Below, one piece after another: positions 52,236-60,901 of a DNA stretch of 64,000 nucleotides. The translations under genes were made by a program, and so were the position numbers. The DNA lies in NCBI GenBank assembly GCA_951812895.1, contig OX638333.1:920366-984365 (forward strand), written 5' to 3'. The stretch comes from an uncultured Roseovarius sp. GTDB taxonomy: Bacteria > Pseudomonadota > Alphaproteobacteria > Rhodobacterales > Rhodobacteraceae. Below the pieces are notes generated by a model, which was not told the DNA's origin, did not search any database, and worked only from the letters and a program-made list of their open reading frames with translations. Within the stretch, counting starts at the first letter, position 1. Every line of letters begins with the position of its first letter.

Positions 52236-54428
52236 ATGCAGCTCACTGCAACACATCAACGCTCTCCGGTCCTGATTCCGGTCGTCTTCATTGCGACGAT
52301 CTTCCTCAGCGCCGCTTTGCTGTTTTTTGTGCAACCGTTGTTTGCGAAAATGGTGCTTCCGGAAATTGGCGGTTCCCCTGCGGTCTGGACAACCGCGATG
52401 CTGTTTTTTCAAACAATGCTGATCGGCGGCTATCTCTACGCCCATCTCCTGACCAGTCGTTTTACCCCTCGCACACAACTCAGAATTCATCTGGCGCTAT
52501 GGGCGTTTGCCTTGCTTTTTGTACCCCTAAGCATTCCGGTCGCCTGGCAGTTTGACCCCTCTGGCCCGGCCGCGTGGCAGACACTTTGTCTGTTTGCGCT
52601 TGGTGTAGGCCTGCCGTTCTTCGCACTGTCCGCCAATGCCCCTCTGATCCAGTCCTGGTACGGGCAGAGCGGCGGACCATCGGCGGAAGACCCCTATTTC
52701 CTTTATGGCGCTTCCAACCTGGGATCGCTGGCCGCATTGCTGGGATTTCCGCTTGTCGCCGAGCCGTTGTTCGGAGCCACGAATATAGGGCTCGGCTGGA
52801 CTATAGGTTTTATGGCGCTCGGGGTTTTCTTGCTGATGAGCGGCCTGTCGGCCCGTAATACGACAGTAACAACTCACCGACCGGCGGCGCAAACTGGGCG
52901 CATCGGCATGGCCCAACTGATCTGGTGGGGCTTTCTGGCTTTTGTTCCGTCTTCGCTTATGCTGTCGCTGACTACTAAAATCAGTGTCGATATCGGGTCG
53001 TTCCCACTGATCTGGGTGATCCCGCTCGCGCTCTATCTGCTGAGCTTTGTAGTGTCGTTCTCCGGTCGGTTCAAACTGAGCGAGCCGCTGTCGCGACTGC
53101 TGGCCGGCGCAGCGCTGCTGGTTCTTTTGCTGAATCAGCTGGGGTTTCGTGGCGACTACCTGAGCTGGAAAGAGGCGGCACTCCTGATTTTTTGTTTCTT
53201 TGTGATTGCAATTGTGGCGCATCGCAAACTTTATGACGCGCGGCCCGACAGCAGCCATCTAACCACATTCTACCTCACTATGTCTGTGGGCGGTGCTCTG
53301 GGCGGACTTTTCAATTCAATCATCGGTCCCATGCTTTTTGCTGGTTTATATGAAACTCTGGCAACGGTCTTGTTAGCCGGACTGATGTTGCTGACACCGG
53401 GAAAGATGCTTTCGGCGCAAATTCCGTCGATGGGCCGGGGGGTCATAATCGGCCTGTTGCTTGCGCTTCCGGCGCTTCTGGTCGGCAGCGCGTTTCTGGC
53501 CGGGCCTTGGCAGGTGGTTCTGATGTGGTTGCTGACCGGGGCGGTGATCGCGGCCGTCCGTCTGCGCAGCAACATTGCGGCCTGTTACGGCGCGGCCATG
53601 GTGTTTCTGACAGTGGGGTGGTTGTATCATCCTGATGAAGCCGTGCTGCGCGACCGCAGCTTTTTCGGCACCCATGTAATAACCGAGTCTCAAGAACTGC
53701 GCCTTTACAGCAACGGCACTACAATCCACGGTGCCCAGCGGCTGCGTGATGATCACAGCGCCTGGCCCAAACCACTCTATTATTACCACCCCAATGGGCC
53801 AATGGCACAAGTGCTGACCTCTGAGCGCGGCAAACGCGCCCAAACGATCGGCGTCGTCGGGCTGGGGGTAGGATCGCTTGCCTGTTACCGCCTGCCATCG
53901 CAGGACTGGCATTTCTACGAGATCGACCCAATGGTGGATGCAATCGCCAGAAATGCAGAACATTTTCGCTTTGTCAGCACCTGTACTCCCGAGGCCCCAA
54001 CTTATCTGGGCGATGCACGGGTTGTTCTGGAATCGCAGGAAAGCATGACCTACGACATACTGGTGATCGACGCCTACAGTTCAGATTCGGTGCCGATCCA
54101 CCTGACCACGAACGAAGCAATTGCACTATATATGGATCGTCTTGCGCCGGGCGGTGTCCTCGTTTTTCATATTTCCAACCGGTATTACGAGATTGAAAAA
54201 CCCCTGTCGCGCTCTGCACAGGCGCTTGGACTGGAAGCTCGGATCCAACACTACAACGGCAATACCGCTCATGATCCCAGCGATTCAGCCTCGCTTGTCG
54301 TGACTTTGTCACGCGGAACCGCTGCCTTGGGCGATCTGAACGGTGATGTTCGCTGGCAGATGCTCCACAGTGATGGTGGCCGGGTTTGGACCGACGATTT
54401 CGCCAACCTTCTTTCGATCATGAAGTGA
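52236..54428 (+). CDS. Membrane-fused spermidine synthase-like protein
   Basis: The 730-residue protein has about 12 N-terminal hydrophobic helices up to residue 470, followed by a spermidine-synthase-type Rossmann domain (GVVGLGVGSLACYRLPSQDW; FYEIDPMVDAIARN; DILVIDAYSSDSVPIHLTT; PGGVLVFHISNRYYEI). Such fused forms are common, but their polyamine activity is mostly unproven. The acidic substrate-binding residues of true synthases are only partly recognisable. It may follow the M48 gene in one transcript. Confidence 0.8.
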   Translation: MQLTATHQRSPVLIPVVFIATIFLSAALLFFVQPLFAKMVLPEIGGSPAVWTTAMLFFQTMLIGGYLYAHLLTSRFTPRTQLRIHLALWAFALLFVPLSIPVAWQFDPSGPAAWQTLCLFALGVGLPFFALSANAPLIQSWYGQSGGPSAEDPYFLYGASNLGSLAALLGFPLVAEPLFGATNIGLGWTIGFMALGVFLLMSGLSARNTTVTTHRPAAQTGRIGMAQLIWWGFLAFVPSSLMLSLTTKISVDIGSFPLIWVIPLALYLLSFVVSFSGRFKLSEPLSRLLAGAALLVLLLNQLGFRGDYLSWKEAALLIFCFFVIAIVAHRKLYDARPDSSHLTTFYLTMSVGGALGGLFNSIIGPMLFAGLYETLATVLLAGLMLLTPGKMLSAQIPSMGRGVIIGLLLALPALLVGSAFLAGPWQVVLMWLLTGAVIAAVRLRSNIAACYGAAMVFLTVGWLYHPDEAVLRDRSFFGTHVITESQELRLYSNGTTIHGAQRLRDDHSAWPKPLYYYHPNGPMAQVLTSERGKRAQTIGVVGLGVGSLACYRLPSQDWHFYEIDPMVDAIARNAEHFRFVSTCTPEAPTYLGDARVVLESQESMTYDILVIDAYSSDSVPIHLTTNEAIALYMDRLAPGGVLVFHISNRYYEIEKPLSRSAQALGLEARIQHYNGNTAHDPSDSASLVVTLSRGTAALGDLNGDVRWQMLHSDGGRVWTDDFANLLSIMK

Positions 54429-54464
54429 ACCGCTCTAGTGTTTGAAGCGGACCCCTTCCCAGCT

Positions 54465-55004
54465 TTAACCCAACCCCTTGGCGAGCCGTGGCAACCTGGC
54501 TTTCTTCAGCAACGCGCGAAGCTCCCAGTCACGCCCCGACAAACGGCGCGCATTGTGCATAATCGTGTTCGCGATCTCGGCAATCACTCCGGGCTGGGCC
54601 TGCCAAAATCCATATAGCAATGCATCCGGGTCCACCCGACCCACGCCCTCTTCGGCCAGAATATTGCGGGGGAAATCCTTGCGGTTCAATGTCACGATCT
54701 GATCCGCCGATCCGGCAATCGCCGCGGCCAGCACATGTATATCCGCCGGGTCGGGCAGCCAAAGACGGGCTTCGAGCGACGGCACCCAACTCACCTCTGC
54801 CACCGGCCAATCAGCGGCAAGAAGAACCGCCTCTGCCTGAGCCTGCACAAAACCCTCAGGGCCCAGCTTCTCCGCAGCTCGCTGCCATTCTTCAATGATG
54901 CGCGCCGACCACAGCGGGGTGAAAAAGCCTTGCTTTGCTGCCCCCAACAACATTTGGCGCATGACGGTAGGATAAATCACGCAGGTATCAAGCAACAGCC
55001 TCAT
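54465..55004 (-). CDS. PIN domain protein (RSP_2648-type)
   Basis: The 179-residue putative ribonuclease has PIN-fold acids visible at the start (LLLDTCVIYP), centre (WLPDPADIHVLAAAIAG) and following strand (IVTLNRKDFP). The start ATG overlaps the RNA methyltransferase gene by four bases. No antitoxin-like small gene is next to it, so a classical VapBC pair is unlikely. The conserved pairing with an RNA methyltransferase in Rhodobacteraceae hints at a role in rRNA processing or quality control. That role is inference. Confidence 0.8.
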   Translation of the reverse strand: MRLLLDTCVIYPTVMRQMLLGAAKQGFFTPLWSARIIEEWQRAAEKLGPEGFVQAQAEAVLLAADWPVAEVSWVPSLEARLWLPDPADIHVLAAAIAGSADQIVTLNRKDFPRNILAEEGVGRVDPDALLYGFWQAQPGVIAEIANTIMHNARRLSGRDWELRALLKKARLPRLAKGLG

Positions 55005-56197
55005 AGCCGAAAGAACAAAGCCTTTAGGTAACCAGATTCAGGTAGCTGCGGATGGATCGGATGGTCCGGACCCGCATAGCCGGTATGTATCAATTGCCCC
55101 ACACGGCCCGCACGTCCGATCCCACGAATGCACGCGGCTCGGAACTTGGCGATATCAGCCGCATGTGAACAGGAACACAGGCCAAGATAGCCACCCGGCT
55201 CAACAACGCCTGCAGCCAGTCGTGCAATGCGCTCATAGGCCCGCAATCCCGCATCGAGTGCCTTCTTTGAGGGTGCAAATGCGGGCGGATCGCAAATAAC
55301 CAGCTCAAATTTCGCACCTTCTACATTCAACTTGCCAAGCACATCAAATGCATCGCCCTTTTGGGTGTCGAACTGATCTTCAACGCCCATTTGCGTCGCC
55401 CCCTGCCGGGCCAGCGACAGCGCCGGTTCAGATCCATCCACCGCCAGCGCCTCAGCTGCACCATTCGCAAGTGCGGCCAGTGCGAAACCCCCAACATGAG
55501 AAAATACGTCAAGCACGCGTGCGCCCTTCGCAAGGCCCGCAGCAAAGGCATGATTTGGGCGCTGGTCAAAGAACAGTCCGGTCTTTTGACCGTCTGCAAG
55601 ATCCGCCATGTAGGTTGCACCATTCATCGGAACGGGCAATGGCGATGGTGGGGCCGTCCCACACAGAACTGCATTCACATCATCCAGCCCTTCGAGGCCG
55701 CGCGCACGCCCGGACGCGTTTTTGAGTACTGTGGTCACGTCTGCCTGCGAAACAAGAACATCCGTAAGCAAATCCAGGCGTTCCTCAGCCCAGGCAGCAT
55801 TGGGCTGTATTACGACAACATCGCCAAAGCGGTCGATCACCACACCGGGCATGCCATCGGCTTCGGCGTGGATCAGGCGGTAATAGGGCTGATCATAAAG
55901 CCGCGCACGATGTGCCAGGGCACGAGCAATACGGGTTTCAAACCAGTTTTGGTCAATCACCGCATTCGTATCGTGATCCAGAACCCGGGCCATGATCCGC
56001 GAACCGGGATTTATAGCCACCAGAGCCAAAGGTTCACGTCCTGCGTCTTCCAAAACCGCGACCGTCCCCGGGGCAATCGCCTTTGTCCGGCGGTCTGTGA
56101 CAAGTTCATTGTCATATACCCACGGAAACCCGTGGCGAATGTGCCGGGGGTTGCTTTTGGGTTTGAGGCGGATCACAGGAAAAGAGGACGGCGTCAT
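55001..56197 (-). CDS. Class I SAM-dependent RNA methyltransferase (RlmI-like, RSP_2647-type)
   Basis: The 398-residue protein has an N-terminal PUA-like RNA-binding part (VIRLKPKSNPRHIRHGFPWV). A central EEHAD-type domain (PGVVIDRFGDVVVIQ) and a C-terminal methyltransferase domain follow (VLDVFSHVGGFALAALANGA, and FELVICDPPAFAPSKKALD with the catalytic NPP-like DPPAF). Relatives methylate 23S rRNA cytosines at C5. It overlaps the PIN gene by four bases, so the two products are made together. Confidence 0.85.
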   Translation of the reverse strand: MTPSSFPVIRLKPKSNPRHIRHGFPWVYDNELVTDRRTKAIAPGTVAVLEDAGREPLALVAINPGSRIMARVLDHDTNAVIDQNWFETRIARALAHRARLYDQPYYRLIHAEADGMPGVVIDRFGDVVVIQPNAAWAEERLDLLTDVLVSQADVTTVLKNASGRARGLEGLDDVNAVLCGTAPPSPLPVPMNGATYMADLADGQKTGLFFDQRPNHAFAAGLAKGARVLDVFSHVGGFALAALANGAAEALAVDGSEPALSLARQGATQMGVEDQFDTQKGDAFDVLGKLNVEGAKFELVICDPPAFAPSKKALDAGLRAYERIARLAAGVVEPGGYLGLCSCSHAADIAKFRAACIRGIGRAGRVGQLIHTGYAGPDHPIHPQLPESGYLKALFFRL

Positions 56198-56234
56198 GCC
56201 GTCCCCTTAAGGTGTTTCGAATGTTTGGGAAAGA

Positions 56235-56870
56235 TCAGATTTGGTTTAACGCACCGATGATCCCAAGGTTGGCCGCCTGATACCCTTCCGGATCAGTCAG
56301 CTGTTTCTGTATGACCCAGGCGAGTTGCTGCGTAATGCGATACTTCTGCGTCATGCCTTTGCTCTCGGCATGAATTGCAGCTTTGCCACCCAGCGCCTTA
56401 AAGTCCGCCTTAACAAACTGAGGTTCGCCATAGGGCTGACCCGTTTCAACATTCCGAAGTTGCATGTTGAACTGGATCGCGTGTACACCGCCGACAGTAT
56501 AACGGGCCTTTTCCGTCAGAGCATGAAAGCGTGTCACTTCAATATCAAGGATGACCGGAATTCCAGCGGCTTCCATTTCGCGAATTCCCTGAAGAATGCC
56601 CGCTTCGACGATGGTCTTTACCTGCGCGTGGCGATTACCGGGCGCATCTTCGCGCCAAACGATGTCACCACCGGGCAAAAAACGGTTAGCCTCTGATACT
56701 TTCAGCGTTTCCGGTACGCTTACACGTACATACTGAACATCAAATGACACCTGTGCCGGTGCAAGGTTCGGTTCTTCCAGCGATACGTTCCGGGTTGCAG
56801 TATCAACTGTACCACAGGCCGACACGGCCAGACCCAACGCAATCGCGGCGATCAGACGAAAATATTTCAT
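56235..56870 (-). CDS. DUF6778-like lipoprotein
   Basis: The 211-residue protein has a lipobox (ALGLAVSACGT, Cys near 19) and should be anchored in the envelope. The mature part has no named domain that I recognise except similarity to the DUF6778 family of Rhodobacterales (RVSVPETLKVSEANRFLP; GDIVWREDAPGNRHAQV). GGAGGAACTGTG immediately before ATG 56870 decides the start; the open frame reaches 57005. Its function is unknown. Confidence 0.75.
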   Translation of the reverse strand: MKYFRLIAAIALGLAVSACGTVDTATRNVSLEEPNLAPAQVSFDVQYVRVSVPETLKVSEANRFLPGGDIVWREDAPGNRHAQVKTIVEAGILQGIREMEAAGIPVILDIEVTRFHALTEKARYTVGGVHAIQFNMQLRNVETGQPYGEPQFVKADFKALGGKAAIHAESKGMTQKYRITQQLAWVIQKQLTDPEGYQAANLGIIGALNQI

Positions 56871-57172
56871 CACAGTTCCTCCAGTGCTGTTTACGGGCAT
56901 TTGCCCTTTCAGCTCGAAGGAAATGTGAAGGTGAAATAAGGCGCATTTTAGACAATTCCGGTTCATTACCGTGGTTGTTTTAGAGATCAGGCCAGCCAAT
57001 TCCAAAAAGACCTACGGCCTAAAATTCAATTTAATACTATAATTTCCTATACTTACAGGTTTTTCAGCGCTTTTTGCTCAGAACTGAGATTCCCAGGTCG
57101 CAGCCACTTGTCATAAGTGTATTTCATCGCGCACACTGGCCAATTCGCAATCTCCATGCTCTGATGCTTGCA

Positions 57173-58033
57173 ATGAATATCAAACAGCTCAAAACACTTT
57201 TGACCGTTGTAGACAGCAAATCTTTCGCCGCTGCGGGTGACAAGCTCGGCCTGTCCCACTCTGCTGTGAGCCTGCAAATAAAAGCTATGGAAGAAGAACT
57301 GGGTGTACAGCTTTTTGATCGCATCAAACGCCCACCAGTACCAACTGCGCGCGGGCGGGCACTAGCGGAACACGCCGAAAAAACACTGGCCCTGTTTGAT
57401 GCGTCAGCGTCGGTTGCCAAGGGCGAGATGGTTCGCACCAAGATAACAATCGGAGCTGTACCCACCGCCTTGGCAAGCTTTTTGCCTGCAAGTTTGAAAA
57501 GGCTACAACTTCAGTTTCCTGATCTGGCCGTGGATGTCCGAAATGGCGGTTCTGCGGGGCTGGCTGATGCTCTGTCTAATGGTGATCTGGATGTCGCAAT
57601 CTGCACCAAACCAATCAATCCTGTTCCCGGGCTTGAATGGCACCACGTCGCAACAGAGCCGTTTGTGGTGATTGCCCCAGCCCATGTTCAAGGGGGTGAT
57701 TTTCAAGAGTTACTGCAAAATCATCCTTTCATTTGGTTCAATCGCAAAACCTGGGCCGGTCAGGGGATCGAAGACGAGCTCGCCCGCCTGAAAATTTCTG
57801 TAAGTGCCTTTATGGAAATCGATTCACTAGAGGCGATTACCAACTTAGTGAGCGAAGGTTTGGGCGTATCCATCGTACCAATCTGCAAGTGCAAGCGACC
57901 GTTTTCGCAGCGCATTCGCAGCATTTCGTTCGGGAACCCGCCCTATAGTCGTGAAATCGGGGCGTTTACCAACACTGCCGGGCGGGCGGATTTGGTAATT
58001 GATGCGTTCCTGGGTGCATTGCAGCAAAACTAA
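57173..58033 (+). CDS. LysR family transcriptional regulator
   Basis: The 286-residue regulator has an N-terminal winged helix (MNIKQLKTLLTVVDSKSFAA; LGLSHSAVSLQIKAMEEELG) and an effector-binding domain. It lies about 100 bases upstream of the acyl-CoA dehydrogenase-like gene on the same strand, so it probably controls that cluster. Several ATGs cluster before it; 57173 gives the standard family start. The 99-base gap behind it is AT-rich and probably contains the promoter of the next gene. Confidence 0.8.
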   Translation: MNIKQLKTLLTVVDSKSFAAAGDKLGLSHSAVSLQIKAMEEELGVQLFDRIKRPPVPTARGRALAEHAEKTLALFDASASVAKGEMVRTKITIGAVPTALASFLPASLKRLQLQFPDLAVDVRNGGSAGLADALSNGDLDVAICTKPINPVPGLEWHHVATEPFVVIAPAHVQGGDFQELLQNHPFIWFNRKTWAGQGIEDELARLKISVSAFMEIDSLEAITNLVSEGLGVSIVPICKCKRPFSQRIRSISFGNPPYSREIGAFTNTAGRADLVIDAFLGALQQN

Positions 58034-58132
58034 TTTTGTTTAATTTTTCTCAAGTTAAAATCAAGCTAATAAAATTAGCGTTTACAGTATTAATGTTGAT
58101 ACACTGAGGCAACAGATGAAAGTGTCTCAAAC

Positions 58133-59377
58133 ATGCTCGAAAATTCGCAATTTTCCTCGTCCACCCCTTTCGCCCCTACATTGGATCTGTCGCCAGTCCA
58201 ATTCGCGCTGCAAGAAAAGGCGCGTGACATCGCCGAGACTGTTGCCGGGCCACGCGCAGCAGAAACGGACCGGACAGAGCAATATCCCGTTGCAGTTGTC
58301 GAGGCGATGACCAACGCCGGCCTTATGGGTATGACCGTTCCAACCGATCTGGGCGGCCTTGGTCATAGTTATTTCGACGTTGCGCTGGTTGTTGAAGAAC
58401 TGGCCGCACGTTGCGGGGTTTCGGGGCGCATTGCCGTTGAGGGGAATATGGGCGCGGTGGGGGCCATCCTTGCCTATGGCACGCCAGATCAGCGCGAAAC
58501 AGCCGCGCGTCATGTTCTTGGCGGGGACAAACCCGCGATATGCATCACCGAACCAGACGCCGGAAGTGCGGCAACAGAAATGACAACAACCGCCATACGC
58601 GAAGGCGATGTTTGGGTTCTGAATGGCAAGAAACACTGGATCACAGGTGGCGGTGTCTCAAAGCTGCACCTTATTTTTGCACGCGTGATCGAAGATGGTC
58701 AGGAAAAAGGGATCAGCGGCTTTCTCGCCTTTCTGGGCGAACCCGGCCTGACCATAGGTGCGCGCGAACCCGCGCTTGGGTTGCGGGGCATCCCGGAAAC
58801 AGAGGTGATCTTTGAAAACCTGCGGCTTCCACTGGATCGATTGGTCACACGGCCCGATGAAAAAAGGCGCGGCTTTTCCGATTTCATGAATGCCTACAAT
58901 TCCCAGCGGGTTGGCGCGGCGGCTGTTGCTCTGGGCATCGCGCGGGGCGCTTACGAGGCTGCACGGGATTTTGTCAAAACGCGCGAACAATTTGGCCGGC
59001 CTATTGCCGAATTTCAGGGCCTTCAATGGATGATTGCCGATATGGCCATTCAGATCGATGCGGCACGGCTCATGATCTGGCGCGCGGCACTAAGCGCGCA
59101 AACTCAGCCTTCGGGTTTTCCCGATCCGATGCTTGCAGCACAGGCAAAAATCTTCGCTTCCGAAATGGCTGTGAAAGTCACCAACGACGCCCTGCAACTT
59201 CACGGTGCGAAAGGATACTCGCGAAATTGTGCGGTCGAACGCATGCTGCGCGACGCGCGTATGTTTACCATTGGCGGCGGCACTGCGCAGATGCTGCGCA
59301 ACCTGGTGGCCGGGAAAGTGTTGGACATGAAAACACCTCAGACACGCGACGGCTATGTCGCGCATACGAAATTTTGA
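58133..59377 (+). CDS. Acyl-CoA dehydrogenase family protein without the usual catalytic glutamate
   Basis: The 414-residue flavoprotein of the ACAD fold has FAD and acyl-CoA regions visible (CITEPDAGSAATEM; KKHWITGGGVSKL; REQFGRPIAEFQGLQWM; LQLHGAKGYSRN). The position of the catalytic base in short/medium-chain enzymes (EGT) reads GGGTAQ near 381-385. The alternative isovaleryl-type site (helix G) reads AYNSQRVGAA, with Gln258 instead of Glu. The same pattern, as I remember it, marks 3-sulfinopropionyl-CoA desulfinases, which also use an arginine corresponding to R99 here. A desulfinase-like or other non-oxidising role is possible, not proven. Confidence 0.8.
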   Translation: MLENSQFSSSTPFAPTLDLSPVQFALQEKARDIAETVAGPRAAETDRTEQYPVAVVEAMTNAGLMGMTVPTDLGGLGHSYFDVALVVEELAARCGVSGRIAVEGNMGAVGAILAYGTPDQRETAARHVLGGDKPAICITEPDAGSAATEMTTTAIREGDVWVLNGKKHWITGGGVSKLHLIFARVIEDGQEKGISGFLAFLGEPGLTIGAREPALGLRGIPETEVIFENLRLPLDRLVTRPDEKRRGFSDFMNAYNSQRVGAAAVALGIARGAYEAARDFVKTREQFGRPIAEFQGLQWMIADMAIQIDAARLMIWRAALSAQTQPSGFPDPMLAAQAKIFASEMAVKVTNDALQLHGAKGYSRNCAVERMLRDARMFTIGGGTAQMLRNLVAGKVLDMKTPQTRDGYVAHTKF

Positions 59378-59455
59378 TTTTGAACACAGCACCTGATGTG
59401 TTTGAACAAGGAATACCTACCCTGATCACATCGAATGCTGGAAGGAATGCCATCA

Positions 59456-60871
59456 ATGGCCGCCTCTGAAACTGTTACAAAAACAAAAAACCACACGGAC
59501 ATTCGCGGCGTTCCGATTTCATATCCCAGTACCAGCGCCATAGAAGGGCTTGAACGCGCAATTGAAATGTCTCTGTCGTTTCGAGGTGACGCAATTGCCG
59601 AAATCAACACAGTACTCAAGGAACATCCCGATTTCATTATGGGTTGGTTGTTCAAAGCCGCATGGCTGACGCAATCCATGGAAACCCGCATTTACGATCT
59701 GATGGTTGCCTCGTTATCGGAAGCGGAGAAACGATTAAAACAGGCCAATGACCGCGAAGTCGGGCACTATGAAGCTGTAAGAGCTTGGGTAAACGGCGAT
59801 TTCTTTGGCGCTGTCCAAAAATGGGAAGCCGTCTTGGTCAAGTATCCCATGGACTTGTTCGCTATGGAACTGGTCCATTACACCGATGTGCTTTTGGGCG
59901 ATATCGCGGGACAACGGGACGTTGTTGCCCGCGTCTCTAACCTTTGGGATGAAAGCGTGCCCGGTTACGAATTTGTGCTTGGATTCTATGCTTTCGGCTT
60001 GGAAGAAAACCGCGATTTTTCTCACGCCGAAGAACTCGCCCGTCAGGCGCTGGCAATCCGCCCCGATCACCCCTACGCCGTTCATGCTGTCAGTCATGTC
60101 ATGGAAATGCGAGGGCGCCAACTGGGTGGTGTGCGGTTCATGTCGGAACGCGAAAGCGCCTGGGGCACCTCGAATTTCGCCAACCATCTGTGGTGGCACA
60201 CGGCACTCTACCATCTCGATCTGGAACAGTATGACCGGGTATACGAGATTTTTGACAACCACCTCGATTCACGCCGCAAAGACGGCAACAAATACGAAGA
60301 ACTCGATGCGGCAGCCCTGCTATGGCGTATCAATCTGGTTGGACAGGAATCGGGGGATCGGTGGACACATCTCGCCGATAAATGGGAGCCTGCGGCACAA
60401 GACACCCTCTATGCTTTCAACGACGTGCACGCGATGTTGACCTTTGTGTCTGATGGTCGCACCGAAGCCCAGGAAAAGCTATTGTCAGCCAATGAGCGAT
60501 ACCTTGAATCAGCCTCTGACGCCAACGTCGCTATGAGCCGCGAAATCGGCATGCCCTTCTGCCTGGCGATGCGGGATTTCAAGGCAGAGAGTTACGCTGA
60601 CTGCGTAGATCGCCTTTTGCCCGTGCGCTATATGACCCACCGTCTGGGTGGCAGCTATGCACAGCGCGATATTATCGGCTGGACCTTGCTCGAAGCCGCA
60701 TTGCGGGCCAAACGATTTGATCTTGCTCTTGCATTGGCCAACGAACGTACCGCGCTGAAACCAACCTCAGCGCAAAACTGGCGGGCTGTATCGCGGGCAT
60801 TCAAAGGACTTGGAGATGTATCAAATGCGGATCGTGCAGATGCAAAAGCACAATCGTTGATTTTGGCCTAG
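59456..60871 (+). CDS. Tetratricopeptide repeat protein 38-like protein
   Basis: The 471-residue soluble protein is built of helical repeats and resembles the TPR38 family (VSHVMEMRGRQLGGVRFM; NHLWWHTALYHLDLEQYDRV). Its His-rich NHLWWH segment is conserved in the family. ATG 59456 with AAGGA nine bases upstream is preferred over 59435. The function of bacterial members is unknown. It lies 78 bases behind the acyl-CoA dehydrogenase-like gene on the same strand, so one transcript is likely. Confidence 0.75.
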   Translation: MAASETVTKTKNHTDIRGVPISYPSTSAIEGLERAIEMSLSFRGDAIAEINTVLKEHPDFIMGWLFKAAWLTQSMETRIYDLMVASLSEAEKRLKQANDREVGHYEAVRAWVNGDFFGAVQKWEAVLVKYPMDLFAMELVHYTDVLLGDIAGQRDVVARVSNLWDESVPGYEFVLGFYAFGLEENRDFSHAEELARQALAIRPDHPYAVHAVSHVMEMRGRQLGGVRFMSERESAWGTSNFANHLWWHTALYHLDLEQYDRVYEIFDNHLDSRRKDGNKYEELDAAALLWRINLVGQESGDRWTHLADKWEPAAQDTLYAFNDVHAMLTFVSDGRTEAQEKLLSANERYLESASDANVAMSREIGMPFCLAMRDFKAESYADCVDRLLPVRYMTHRLGGSYAQRDIIGWTLLEAALRAKRFDLALALANERTALKPTSAQNWRAVSRAFKGLGDVSNADRADAKAQSLILA

Positions 60872-60901
60872 CCCAAAGCCTCGAACGTTCTGGACGTCAA
60901 C

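Noticed and set aside
54465..56197. VapBC-type toxin-antitoxin pair at the PIN gene
   Set aside because: The neighbour is a 398-residue RNA methyltransferase, not a small DNA-binding antitoxin, and no short antitoxin frame lies on either side.
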